Positions 17,883 to 26,609 of a DNA stretch of 64,000 bases are shown in pieces; positions within the stretch are counted from its first letter, which is position 1; each line of letters starts with the position of its first letter. The notes under the pieces were generated by a model that worked only from the letters and a program-made list of their open reading frames with translations, was not told the origin of the DNA and made no database searches. This stretch comes from Geobacter sp. GTDB taxonomy: Bacteria > Desulfobacterota > Desulfuromonadia > Geobacterales > Geobacteraceae. The DNA lies in assembly GCA_003574885.1 (NCBI GenBank), contig PJFC01000005.1, positions 287,602-351,601 on the forward strand, given 5' to 3'. Position numbers and translations under genes: made by a program.

Positions 17883-19823
17883 TCAACCAAATATTTTCCG
17901 GAAGAATCCCTTGCTTTCCGCTTCCCGTTTCTCGGTAATCTGCCGGAGCCCTTTGACAGCATGGGATTCCTTGGGGTTTATGTGTAATGCCTTCTGGAAT
18001 TCCCCCTCTGCCAGCCCATCCCTTCCCTCGTCGAGAAGCATCCAGCCACGGAAGGCAAATGCCTCGGCGACCTTGCCTATCTGTACGGACTTGGCCAGAA
18101 GCATCCTGGCCTTCTCCTGCGCCGTTTTTGAACTCTTGCTGGCCGGGTCGTTGTAGATGGCCCAGGCGAGGTAAGCGCAGTGCAGCGGGTTGTCCGGCTC
18201 CAGGGTGAATGAGTCCTGCAGGGCCTTCCGGGCGTTTTCGAATTCCCCCATTTCCAGAAAGACCTTGCCTGACTGGAACTGGATCTTGGCCTGCAGCTTG
18301 TCGTCCTGACGCCCGTCGAGTCCAACCCTGTCGGCATTGAGCAGCTCGTCATAGCGCTCCTTGGCAACGACGCTGGAAAGTGTGTTGTAGGCATTCGAAT
18401 AGACGGCGAGGACATCCTGGGCAATGCTCTGGGTCGCTCCCGACAACTCCATGAACTTTTCCGGTGTGTACTGGCGGGTCTTTGAGAAATAGGACTCTTT
18501 GAGGGCATTGAAGCTGAAGCTGTTCGGCGAGAGGCCGAACAATTCATAGTAGTTCTTGTCCTTGATGAATGCATGGTCGCGTTGGACAGCCTGCTCGAAA
18601 CCTATCTCATCGCTCGAGAGCGGCGAGGCCATCCCTTCATTCCCAACTGCCAGCTCGACGCTGTCCGAGAGCTCTTCCACCAGGTCGTCAAATCCGACGG
18701 CCTGTCCGTCATCGGCGGCAATTTCTTCGAGTGGCCGGTTGAACAGGTCTTTTTGGGGAAAGTCGGCGATGGAGTTGGCGGTCGGAATCGTATGCATGGC
18801 CAGCATGCCGAGGGAATGGAGGAAATAGAAGAATGCCGCGGCTTCAGGGGGAGTTGTTCCCATGGCGCTGAGCTGCCCCAGGGTTTTCTGCCCGTCCATG
18901 AGTTCCAGAAGTTCGATGTCTTCGCTGCGCATGGTGACCAGGTTGGCCTGTCGAAAAAACTGCGGGGTGCGAGCCGGATAACAGGCTGCGAAGCGCTCCA
19001 TGAATGCTTTGCTGTCAAGCTGGCTGCTGCGCCCTTTGCTCGCCTCATAGACGAGGTGGGGTATAGAGATCGGGACGAGAGGGGATTCCAGCGGCGGTGC
19101 CCCCTCTTTGAAGCTGATGCCGCTCTTTACTTCCAGAGCATCTACCAGTTTCTTCGTGAGAAAGTGGCGGGATTCCTCAACAAGCTCGTCATAGGTAAGA
19201 AGTCCTGCCTGGGTGAGGCGAATCCTTTCTTCTCCTCCAGCCAGGAATGACTTCCGGTCACTCGAAGTGATTTTTCCCCGCGTAACGAGGTGGTCCGGAA
19301 AGTCTGCCGATTCCCTCGTCAGGAAGCAGATCGGCTCCCCGTTCAGAAACGCCACCGGCGATCCCTGCGGGAGGGAGAGGACTCCATCCTTCCCATTTTC
19401 GTAGATATCCACCAACAGATCGAGCAACGTCGTAGCCCCCTTGGAGACGGCGGTGTCCTGCAGCGTCGTTTGCACGGCGGTAATGAATGCCTGTTGGGTA
19501 AAAGGTTTTTCCAGGTAATGTTTCACGCCGAGCCGCCGGGCTGCCTCGGCATATTTATCGCCCTTGTAGACGCCTGTAATGACTATTACCGGCAGATCCG
19601 CCCATTTCTTCGACTTGCGGAGTTTCTGCAGAACGTCGGCACCGCTCAGTTCAGGGAGGCGCAGATCGAGTATGAGAAGATCGTACCTTCCGGCATTGAG
19701 CGACTGCAGAACCTCAAGACCGGTTTTGACAGCCAGCACCTCGTATCCCTGCCCGGCAAGGAACTTCTGGAGCATACGGGAAAGGGGTTCGTTATCTTCT
19801 GCCAGTAATAGTTGGGCGGTCAT
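17883..19823 (-). CDS. Receiver-domain protein with J-like and TPR-like C-terminus
   Basis: 646-aa protein. Residues 1-120 form a CheY-like receiver: acidic pair LLAEDNEP, phospho-acceptor Asp in YDLLILDLRLPELSG, Thr in VIVITGVYKG and Lys in HYLEKPF. The middle (about 130-400) is like DUF4388/PATAN-type regions seen in delta-proteobacterial regulators. Around residue 430, NYYELFGLSPNSFSFNALKE resembles a DnaJ N-terminus but the HPD tripeptide is absent (YTPE at that place), so it should not stimulate DnaK. Two or three TPR-like repeats end the protein. No DNA-binding output is seen, so it probably acts by protein contact. It overlaps mltG by 32 bp. Confidence 0.78.
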   Translation of the reverse strand: MTAQLLLAEDNEPLSRMLQKFLAGQGYEVLAVKTGLEVLQSLNAGRYDLLILDLRLPELSGADVLQKLRKSKKWADLPVIVITGVYKGDKYAEAARRLGVKHYLEKPFTQQAFITAVQTTLQDTAVSKGATTLLDLLVDIYENGKDGVLSLPQGSPVAFLNGEPICFLTRESADFPDHLVTRGKITSSDRKSFLAGGEERIRLTQAGLLTYDELVEESRHFLTKKLVDALEVKSGISFKEGAPPLESPLVPISIPHLVYEASKGRSSQLDSKAFMERFAACYPARTPQFFRQANLVTMRSEDIELLELMDGQKTLGQLSAMGTTPPEAAAFFYFLHSLGMLAMHTIPTANSIADFPQKDLFNRPLEEIAADDGQAVGFDDLVEELSDSVELAVGNEGMASPLSSDEIGFEQAVQRDHAFIKDKNYYELFGLSPNSFSFNALKESYFSKTRQYTPEKFMELSGATQSIAQDVLAVYSNAYNTLSSVVAKERYDELLNADRVGLDGRQDDKLQAKIQFQSGKVFLEMGEFENARKALQDSFTLEPDNPLHCAYLAWAIYNDPASKSSKTAQEKARMLLAKSVQIGKVAEAFAFRGWMLLDEGRDGLAEGEFQKALHINPKESHAVKGLRQITEKREAESKGFFRKIFG

Positions 19824-20865
19824 TCTGATATCCTGCAACGGGGCCTGCTGGCGACGCTGCTGATTTGAGATACCTGGCTACGGCACGATTGTGTTCTTCG
19901 AGGGTGGCGGAAAAATAGTGGCTGCCATCCTTTTTGGCTACGAAATAATAAAAACCGGTCCGGGCAGGATTGAGAACCGCCTCCATGGCGTAGCTTCCCG
20001 GGTTGCCTATGGGACCGGGGGGGAGACCCTTGATCTGGTAGGTGTTGTAGGGGGATACCCGCTTGATGTCATGCCGGCTGACGGCCCCGGCAAAGGCCCG
20101 GACACCGTAGACTGCGGTCGGATCGCTTTGCAGCGGCATATTGGTGCGGAGCCGGTTCTGGAAGACCGACGCGATGAGGGGGCGTTCCGCCGGGATGACG
20201 GCTTCTTTTTCGATCATGGAGGCCATGGTCAGCAGTTCCCTCTTGCTCAAACCGGCAGCTTCAAGTCGCGGTTCAAACTTTTGCGCGAAGACTTTATCGA
20301 ACTGCTCTACCATCTGGCGGATGAGTTGTGCCGGAGCGGTGCCGGGAGTGATGTTGTAGGTGCTGGGGTAGAGGTATCCTTCCACGCTCCGGGCAGGTAT
20401 ACCCAAGTCAGCCAGGAGCTTTCGGTCAACGCAGGCACGGAGGAACTCCCGTTTAGTGAACAGCCTGCGACCTTCCAGCAGTTCGGCGATCTGGTATATG
20501 GAATATCCTTCCGGCACGGCAAAACGCTGCACATAGACGTCACCGTTGACCATGCGGTCAAGGATTTCCTTGGGGGTCAGGCTGTCGTTCACCTGGTAGG
20601 GGCCAGCCTGAACCTTGGCGGTGGCTCCGCGAAACCTGGCGAGGAGCACGAACAGTTTTGCGCTCGTGATTATCTTCTTTTCTTCAAGCGCGGTGGCGAT
20701 TCGCCGAAAAGGTGCCCCCTGAGTGAACTCGATAACTTCAACGTGCTTGCCGCTGCCTGCGGGCGTGAATACGAAGAAAACGAAGATGCATGCCAGAATG
20801 AGCGGCACGGCCACCAATGGGCCGATAGCAAACCAGAGCTGTTTCTTTCGCCATAATGATTTCAT
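19792..20865 (-). CDS. mltG: Endolytic murein transglycosylase MltG
   Basis: 357-aa inner-membrane lytic transglycosylase that cleaves nascent glycan strands and is thought to terminate their elongation. A basic N-terminus and one membrane helix (about residues 10-35) are followed by a LysM-like region (FAVPEGYSIYQIAELL) and the YceG catalytic domain with MASMIEKEAVIPAERPLIAS, where the catalytic Glu lies, and NTYQIKGLPPGPIGNPG. The ATG at 20865 places the helix normally; a GTG at 20901 is possible. It leads a minus-strand unit with the receiver protein. Confidence 0.93.
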   Translation of the reverse strand: MKSLWRKKQLWFAIGPLVAVPLILACIFVFFVFTPAGSGKHVEVIEFTQGAPFRRIATALEEKKIITSAKLFVLLARFRGATAKVQAGPYQVNDSLTPKEILDRMVNGDVYVQRFAVPEGYSIYQIAELLEGRRLFTKREFLRACVDRKLLADLGIPARSVEGYLYPSTYNITPGTAPAQLIRQMVEQFDKVFAQKFEPRLEAAGLSKRELLTMASMIEKEAVIPAERPLIASVFQNRLRTNMPLQSDPTAVYGVRAFAGAVSRHDIKRVSPYNTYQIKGLPPGPIGNPGSYAMEAVLNPARTGFYYFVAKKDGSHYFSATLEEHNRAVARYLKSAASPAGPVAGYQNDRPTITGRR

Positions 20866-21046
20866 TGACAAGGTAACGTACTGCTGCGTTTCAAGCTCCA
20901 CCTACTCAGGATACGGCATAGTATAACCATATCTCTAGGCCATATCCTGTTCCATGTCAAGACTAAATCCCTGTTGGGACAGACTGTGCCCTGTTTCGGG
21001 AGCAGGAGGGGGGGCTTGAACGGGAGTGGCAGGGTAAACGTTTCCG

Positions 21047-21634
21047 TCATGCCTTGAATTTGCTTTCGGTACCGTCCCTGAGACGGCCAATATTTTCACG
21101 GTGTTTGTAGATCACAAGGGCTGCAATCATCAGGGTCATGGCAACAACCGATGGATGATTTCCCTGGAGAATGATGAAGACCGGCATGGCTGCCGCGGCA
21201 GAGATGGAGGCGAGGGAGACATAGCGCCATTTCAGGATGACGATGATGAAAACGGCAAGGGCACCGAGCACTGCCAGAGGTGCCAGGGCAAGAAAGACGC
21301 CGAGGGCTGTGGCAACCCCCTTACCACCCTTGAAGCCGAGGAATATGGTGTAGACATGGCCGAGGAAAGCGGCAGCACCGATTACCGCTACCCATTCGAC
21401 CGGTAGTCCCATCTGCCGGGCAAAAACGACAGGCAGGAGCCCCTTCAGGCAGTCCCCCACCAGGGTTATAATGCCTACTTTTCTTCCCAGAGTCCGGTAA
21501 ACATTGGTTGCGCCGATGTTGCCGCTTCCGGCGTTCCGGATATCAACGCCACCGATCAATTTTGCCAGTAGAAGCCCGGTCGGTACGGACCCGACCAGAT
21601 ACGCGCCAACAGTAAGTATGATTTCTTTCAGCAC
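21047..21634 (-). CDS. plsY: Acyl-phosphate:glycerol-3-phosphate acyltransferase PlsY
   Basis: 195-aa integral membrane enzyme that makes lysophosphatidic acid from acyl-phosphate. It shows the three conserved cytoplasmic motifs: GSVPTGLLLAKL, GSGNIGATNVYRTLG and GFKGGKGVATALGV, among about five to seven hydrophobic segments. Its length is normal for the family. Confidence 0.96.
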   Translation of the reverse strand: MLKEIILTVGAYLVGSVPTGLLLAKLIGGVDIRNAGSGNIGATNVYRTLGRKVGIITLVGDCLKGLLPVVFARQMGLPVEWVAVIGAAAFLGHVYTIFLGFKGGKGVATALGVFLALAPLAVLGALAVFIIVILKWRYVSLASISAAAAMPVFIILQGNHPSVVAMTLMIAALVIYKHRENIGRLRDGTESKFKA

Positions 21635-21698
21635 ATCAGACTCCGTAGAGTATGGTTAATGAAAACGGCACGCATCGTACACCATTTCCTCGCAAACT

Positions 21699-22139
21699 TC
21701 AACCTGCTGTCCGATCGCCCGTTTGCCGATCCCTCCGAAGCAGGGTGAGGGAGAGGGCGAGGAGGACGGTGTCGCGTCCCATGGCCGACCAGGCGGACGT
21801 CTTCGCGGCCCCCTGCTGGAAGCAGCCGCAGTCGATGTCCAGTCCACGTATGATGGTGGAGGCGAGAGCGAGCATGAACACCCCGTTCAAGAGGGAGATG
21901 AGGGCGGCAGCACTCCGTGTCCGCCAGCCAATGATCAGCATGAGGCCGCAGATGGTCTCAACCCAGGGGAGAGTTGTGGCTACAAGGTAGTTCCCGAAGT
22001 AGGGGAGGAGCCTGTAGGCTGCGACGTTGCCGGCAAAAGCGACCGGATCGGCAATCTTCAGAACTCCTGCGTAAAGGAATACGAGCCCCAGAACGACACG
22101 GATAACGGTGGAAAGGTGCCTGCCTGCGTTGCTGGTCAT
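21699..22139 (-). CDS. MauE/DoxX-like membrane protein
   Basis: 146-aa protein with four hydrophobic helices (RVVLGLVFLYAGVLKIADP at the start is typical of DoxX/MauE). It has a CGC motif (DIDCGCFQ) after the third helix, as in MauE-type proteins linked to thiol/disulfide chemistry. Its start overlaps the rhodanese stop (ATGA at 22136-22139), so the two are translationally coupled and probably act together at the membrane on sulfur or thiol substrates. The exact reaction is unknown. Confidence 0.75.
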   Translation of the reverse strand: MTSNAGRHLSTVIRVVLGLVFLYAGVLKIADPVAFAGNVAAYRLLPYFGNYLVATTLPWVETICGLMLIIGWRTRSAAALISLLNGVFMLALASTIIRGLDIDCGCFQQGAAKTSAWSAMGRDTVLLALSLTLLRRDRQTGDRTAG

Positions 22140-22654
22140 GGCTTCCCTCCCGTTACCGGATAGCCGGCTGCTTCCCATTCGGGGAACCCTCCCTCAAAGA
22201 CGAATACCGTCGTGTAGCCTGCGGCAATTAGTTTTGCCGCCAGATTATGGCTGTCGTGGCAGTCGTAGCCGTTACAGTAAACCACCAGCAGCGTGGTCGG
22301 TGGATAGCGTTTAGCGAACTCTGCCAGTCGGGCATCAGCTTCGCCAAGAGGGAGGGAGACCGCACCGGTTATGTGTCCGGCGGTAAAAGTCGCTCCGTCA
22401 CGCGCGTCCACGATGACTGCTTCCTTCCGGTCATGGAATTCCTTCACCTGCATGAGACCAAGGGGGAGCGGAACCGCTGGTTGCCGCTGTCCCGCTTGGC
22501 TTGGAGGTATCGAAGCAGGTACCGGGGGGTTGGCCGGAACGTTGCCGGTCCAGGCGTTGAGCAGAAGACGGTGATTCCAGGCAATGCCGATAGTGGCCGC
22601 CATGAGGCAGATAATGGCCATTTCCCGCAGAAGTCTTTTGGTGCTTTGGTGCAT
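22136..22654 (-). CDS. Membrane-anchored rhodanese-like sulfurtransferase
   Basis: 172-aa protein: one N-terminal membrane helix (about residues 10-35), a Pro-rich linker, then a single rhodanese domain facing the periplasm. The active-site loop reads VVYCNGYDCHDS, with the catalytic Cys at the expected position; IVDARDGATFTAGHITGAVS is the usual rhodanese front strand. It precedes and overlaps the MauE/DoxX-like gene. Likely handles persulfide sulfur or acts as a thiol relay (inference). Confidence 0.85.
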   Translation of the reverse strand: MHQSTKRLLREMAIICLMAATIGIAWNHRLLLNAWTGNVPANPPVPASIPPSQAGQRQPAVPLPLGLMQVKEFHDRKEAVIVDARDGATFTAGHITGAVSLPLGEADARLAEFAKRYPPTTLLVVYCNGYDCHDSHNLAAKLIAAGYTTVFVFEGGFPEWEAAGYPVTGGKP

Positions 22655-22747
22655 GGATCAGCTCCCTCCCGGGTCTACCGGCTGTCCTGCAGGTGCCGGA
22701 CACCCCGCTTAAGGAGAAGCGTCGAGTTCGGCGACATGCCGGAGATG

Positions 22748-23815
22748 CTAACGGTCGTTGTCTGCATGGCTGTTCTTTGCAGTCATGAGCTGCCGTACTT
22801 CGGTTGAACAGACCTTGACCACGGCTGCGCAGGGGATGGCGAGAACAATACCCCAGAATCCCATGATCTCCCCCATGGCCATCACCGAGAAGATTACCGC
22901 CAGAGGGTTCAGCCTCAGGCTGCCACGCATGACGAGCGGTTTGATGATGTATCCGTCCACCACGACGTTGATGAGAAAATAGACGGCACAGACTTTGGGG
23001 ATGATAAAGATGTCGCCGCTCTTCGCATAGCCTATCAGTGCCGGAGGGATGACCGCCACCAGTGCGCCGACGAAAGGGACGATGGTGGCGAAGCCGGCAA
23101 ACATGCCATTTAGAAGGGGGAATTCAATGTCAAGAATGGCCAGTGCAGTAGCACAGAGGATTCCGACCAGCAGACAGTCCACTATCATTGCGAGAACGAA
23201 GCGTTCCAGTGTCCGGTTTATACTTTTTCCCAGTTGTTTAAGCTCGTTGCGGATTTCGGCAGGGGTTATGCTGATAAGGATTTCCTTGAACTCTTCCTTG
23301 TAGAAAAGCATGAAAAAAACCAGGATCGGAGCGAGCAGAAGGTCGAACAGGGCGAACAGGATTCCTTTGAGCTGATTATAGCCCATGCCGGAGATATCCG
23401 CTGCGAACTTGTTGAGAGATCCCTGTGTCTTGGTCATGAGCCAGTCGAGGTCTGTAGCGTTGTAATAGGGGAGGAGCTCATCTTTCCAGTCGTCGAGAGC
23501 CCGTTTGATCCCCTGTATATAATCCGGCAGAGATGAAGTGAGGGCGTTCAGCTGATGGCCGACATAAGGTATGACAAAGAATGACGAGTAGAGCACCCCG
23601 AGGGCGATGATGCCGTAGATGAAGATTATGGAGAGAAAGCGGGAAAAACCACGCTTCTCCAGATACTTCAGGAGGGGGTTGAACAGGTATGCCAAGGCCA
23701 GTGACGTGAGGATGGCGGAGAAGGTGTGACGAAGGAAGATGCTGGCCAGGAGGCCCAGAGCGAAGAAGGCGGCCAGGAAATAGTACATGCGCCCCTTGGC
23801 GCCGACGTTATCCAT
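22748..23815 (-). CDS. AI-2E/PerM-family membrane protein, paralog 2
   Basis: 355-aa polytopic protein of the AI-2 exporter (TqsA/PerM/YhhT) family: N-terminal helices, a soluble stretch, then four or more C-terminal helices containing GYIIKPLVMRGSLRLNPLAV and MGFWGIVLAIPCAAV, the family C-terminal signature. Substrates in this family are varied and here unknown. It lies 3 bp downstream of a related gene. Confidence 0.88.
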   Translation of the reverse strand: MDNVGAKGRMYYFLAAFFALGLLASIFLRHTFSAILTSLALAYLFNPLLKYLEKRGFSRFLSIIFIYGIIALGVLYSSFFVIPYVGHQLNALTSSLPDYIQGIKRALDDWKDELLPYYNATDLDWLMTKTQGSLNKFAADISGMGYNQLKGILFALFDLLLAPILVFFMLFYKEEFKEILISITPAEIRNELKQLGKSINRTLERFVLAMIVDCLLVGILCATALAILDIEFPLLNGMFAGFATIVPFVGALVAVIPPALIGYAKSGDIFIIPKVCAVYFLINVVVDGYIIKPLVMRGSLRLNPLAVIFSVMAMGEIMGFWGIVLAIPCAAVVKVCSTEVRQLMTAKNSHADNDR

Positions 23816-23818
23816 GAG

Positions 23819-24868
23819 TTACCCCTCCTCGGCGAATTTCCCCTGCCGTATGTAATGTGCGACAATCTTGCCGGCGGCGGCAATGGGTATGGCCAGCAGT
23901 ATCCCCCAGAATCCCATCAATTCGCCGAAAGCCATAACGACAATAACCGTGACGAGCGGGTTGAGGTTCATCGCTTCTTTGAATACCAGTGGTTTTATGA
24001 CATATCCTTCCAGGAAATAGATGACGGAAAAGGCGGCGACTACCTGGAACAAGGCAATTCCGCTCTGGAATTTAACGTAGGCGAAGAAAAGGGCCGGGAT
24101 GGTTGCCAGGATGACGCCGATGAAGGGGAGGATCGAGGCGAGGCCTGCAAATATGCCATTGAAGAGCGCGTAGTCCACATCAAGGACAAACAGGGCAATG
24201 GCGGACAGAATCGCAACGATTGCCGATACCGCGAACTGTCCCCGGATATAGCCGCCGATGCTCGCGTTGATCTCTCTTCCCAGTGCAAGCAGCGTTTCAC
24301 GCCGACGGGGCGGTAACCAGGAGGTTATGCCGTCCATGATGGCATGCTTGTAAAAGAGCATGAAGAAAACGAGAATCGGCGCCAGCACCAGGTTGAAGAG
24401 ATTGAATACCATTCTGGTCAATGTTGCATAGAACCCGCTACCAATCCGGCCCAGAAGCTTGTCGATATTTTCTGTTGCGGAATCCACCAGCCAGCGCCAC
24501 TCTTCGGCGGCTGCGAAGGGGAGGAACCGGGACTTCCATCCATCGGCAAGAGCCTGAATCTTCAGCAGGTAGCCGGGAAAGTTCTGGATCAGCTGTTGCC
24601 AGCGAAGCGTCAGGAAGGGGACGAAAAAAATCAGGAAAATCGCAGAAAAAATTGCGAGGATGATGTACAGGATGACGATTCCGTAGACTCGCTTGATTCG
24701 GTTTCGCTCCAGATAGACCAGGAGCGGATCGAGCAGGTAAGCGAGCACGAGGGAGAGAAGAAAGCAGGAAACCGTATGCCGCAGGGCGTAGCCGGCGGCA
24801 ACAAGGAGTGCCGCAAGCGTCAGCAGAAGCATGTATCGGCGGATGGCATTCGGTTGAACGGAATTCAT
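23819..24868 (-). CDS. AI-2E/PerM-family membrane protein, paralog 1
   Basis: 349-aa homolog of the next gene, sharing the C-terminal pattern GYVIKPLVFKEAMNLNPLVT and MGFWGILLAIPIAAAGKI and the same helix layout. The two genes are separated by only 3 bp, indicating an ancient tandem duplication and co-expression, possibly as a hetero-oligomer (inference). Confidence 0.88.
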   Translation of the reverse strand: MNSVQPNAIRRYMLLLTLAALLVAAGYALRHTVSCFLLSLVLAYLLDPLLVYLERNRIKRVYGIVILYIILAIFSAIFLIFFVPFLTLRWQQLIQNFPGYLLKIQALADGWKSRFLPFAAAEEWRWLVDSATENIDKLLGRIGSGFYATLTRMVFNLFNLVLAPILVFFMLFYKHAIMDGITSWLPPRRRETLLALGREINASIGGYIRGQFAVSAIVAILSAIALFVLDVDYALFNGIFAGLASILPFIGVILATIPALFFAYVKFQSGIALFQVVAAFSVIYFLEGYVIKPLVFKEAMNLNPLVTVIVVMAFGELMGFWGILLAIPIAAAGKIVAHYIRQGKFAEEG

Positions 24869-24935
24869 GGTCTGCTTCTCCGGGGAAGACTGGCGGTGAA
24901 GACGCTTGTGTCCCCACTGTTTCAGTGCAATTCTA

Positions 24936-25370
24936 CTATGACTCGCGAAAGGAGAAAATGTCGTGTTCTTCCAGCCACTGCCTGATCCGTCCGGTGGTCA
25001 GTTCTTCCTTCAATGCGAGCAACCGCTCCATTTCCTCGGGATAAAAGGAGAGTATGTCGTCCATCCGGCCATAGGGGCGCTTTCCGACGAATGACCTCTC
25101 CAGCAGGTCCCTCAAGCCGGGATTGTTGACCCCTTTGATGAATTCGTGAAGGAGTTTCCGTTCGTGATCGTAATCGTAACCGGGGATGGGAAGGAACCGC
25201 TCCTCGTCTTCCTCAATTTCTGTCCAGAAGGCATCATCCTCGTAGTCCACCGGGACGAAGAATACTTCTCCCGTATCCCGGTCCAGAAAATAAATCAGTT
25301 CTTCGTCCGGATTTTCAAATGCATCCAGAAGGTCGTCCCAGACTATTTCAACATCCTTCATCACACCCAT
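24936..25370 (-). CDS. UPF0158-family protein
   Basis: 144-aa acidic soluble protein of the uncharacterised UPF0158 family: VWDDLLDAFENPDEELIYFL, FVPVDYED and a C-terminal helical half ending RQWLEEHDIFSF. No catalytic motif is known for the family. Three ATGs lie within 33 bp; 25370 has a GAGGA site about 12 nt upstream. Divergent from the LpxH-like gene. Confidence 0.75.
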   Translation of the reverse strand: MGVMKDVEIVWDDLLDAFENPDEELIYFLDRDTGEVFFVPVDYEDDAFWTEIEEDEERFLPIPGYDYDHERKLLHEFIKGVNNPGLRDLLERSFVGKRPYGRMDDILSFYPEEMERLLALKEELTTGRIRQWLEEHDIFSFRES

Positions 25371-25465
25371 CAACGTTATATCCTCATCAGGCAATGGTCA
25401 ACGAGGGGGGCTTTCTCCATACCTCCACCTTTACCTTTACCTGTATTTCCTATATAGTTGCCGCC

Positions 25466-26182
25466 ATGCGTACAGTGTTCATTGCCGATGCCCATCTGCA
25501 GGATCCGGCCGATGCGAATTACCGGCTGTTGTTGCAGTTTTTAGACAGCCTGGCAGGTAATACGGCCACACTCTTCATCATGGGGGACCTGTTCGAGTTC
25601 TGGCTCGGCTACCGGTCCAACCCTTTTCTTCACTACGTTCCTATCCTCGACAAGCTCGCTGATCTTCACGCCGGGGGAATGGAGATCGTCTATTTCGAAG
25701 GTAACCACGACTTCCACCTGGGAACGTTTTTCACAGAGACCCTCGAAGCTCGTGTGTTTCCCGGTCCGGCAAGCCTGGAAATGGAAGGGAAGCGCTTCTA
25801 TCTCTGCCATGGTGACCAGATAAACCGCCGGGACTACAGCTATCCCGTGCTCCGGTTCATCTTCCACAACCGCCTGACCCGTGCCCTTGTCCCCCGTGTT
25901 CCTGCCGCCGTTGCCATCGCAATCGCAGACAGGTTGGGGAAGCGCAGCAAGGGGAGCCATTCGCAGCGTCAACAGCGCTGGGACTACCCGGCAATTCTGC
26001 GTGAGTTTGCCTCGGCCAGGTTTCGGGAGGGGTATGATGCTGTCATCTCCGGCCACTTCCATATACCGCTTCTGGAAACGTCACCCGACGGCAGGGTGCT
26101 TCTCTGTCTCGGGGACTGGATGACCCATTTCACCTACGGTGAGCTGGTGGACGGCCGGTTGACGCTCAACACCTACCGCTGA
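25466..26182 (+). CDS. LpxH-like UDP-2,3-diacylglucosamine hydrolase (metallophosphoesterase)
   Basis: 238-aa calcineurin-type phosphoesterase. Metal-site motifs in order: VFIADAHL, IMGDLFEFW, YFEGNHDFHLG, LCHGDQIN and ISGHFHIPL. The GDLFEFW segment and overall length match LpxH, which cleaves UDP-diacylglucosamine in lipid A synthesis, although LpxH usually has GNRDF where this has GNHDF, so a related diphosphatase is possible. No strong ribosome site is seen before the ATG at 25466. Confidence 0.75.
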   Translation: MRTVFIADAHLQDPADANYRLLLQFLDSLAGNTATLFIMGDLFEFWLGYRSNPFLHYVPILDKLADLHAGGMEIVYFEGNHDFHLGTFFTETLEARVFPGPASLEMEGKRFYLCHGDQINRRDYSYPVLRFIFHNRLTRALVPRVPAAVAIAIADRLGKRSKGSHSQRQQRWDYPAILREFASARFREGYDAVISGHFHIPLLETSPDGRVLLCLGDWMTHFTYGELVDGRLTLNTYR

Positions 26183-26427
26183 TCTCGCTGTGTTTCCGCT
26201 GCAAGGCCGAACAGTTGCAGGTAGTTAGCTACCCGTTCCGGCAGGGTTGGAGCGTTTATCTGCAGGCAGATCTCATCAGGCCGGTAGCTCTGGCAGACAG
26301 ATGGCCGTGTCACATAAATTCCGCATAATCCGTCCGCTCCCAGGTGCGGGCACTTCACTCCAACCGGCTTCCGCAGGGCACTGATATCCGGCGCCGTGCA
26401 ACATGTCCCGCATTTCATGCACTCCAC
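26173..26427 (-). CDS. YkgJ-family Cys-cluster (zinc/iron-chelating) protein
   Basis: 84-aa protein with the family pattern C-x2-C-x3-C-C (MECMKCGTCCTAP), then CPHL, GLCGIYVTRPSVCQSYRP. These Cys are thought to bind Zn or an Fe-S cluster; function unknown. It converges on the LpxH-like gene with a 10-bp overlap and is shorter than most family members. Confidence 0.82.
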   Translation of the reverse strand: MECMKCGTCCTAPDISALRKPVGVKCPHLGADGLCGIYVTRPSVCQSYRPDEICLQINAPTLPERVANYLQLFGLAAETQRDQR

Positions 26428-26468
26428 CGATACCCCATTATTTGGCAGTATGACGTTTTCAATCTGAG

Positions 26469-26609
26469 TTCAAATTCTGGAAACGTGGATTTTGTGCAAG
26501 GTCAAGGCGCTTAAAGGATGGCACTGATGCGTACCGGTTGGTACGCCACTCACGGAATCCCGAAGAGCAACGCAGAGATTGGGCAAAAGCTGCGTTTCAC
26601 TCATTTGAA
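26469..26609. repeat. 141-bp imperfect palindromic element
   Basis: Terminal arms are TTCAAAT-N4-GAAACG at 26469-26485 and its inverted copy at 26593-26609. Further in, ATTTTG/CAAAAG-like and TGCGTACC/GGTACGC pairings continue to a centre near 26535 (GCGTACCGGTTGGTACGC). The right end contains the stop codon of the penicillin-binding protein gene (26601-26603). This is a large fold-back unit typical of a dispersed mobile or REP-like repeat; no transposase is present. Confidence 0.65.
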
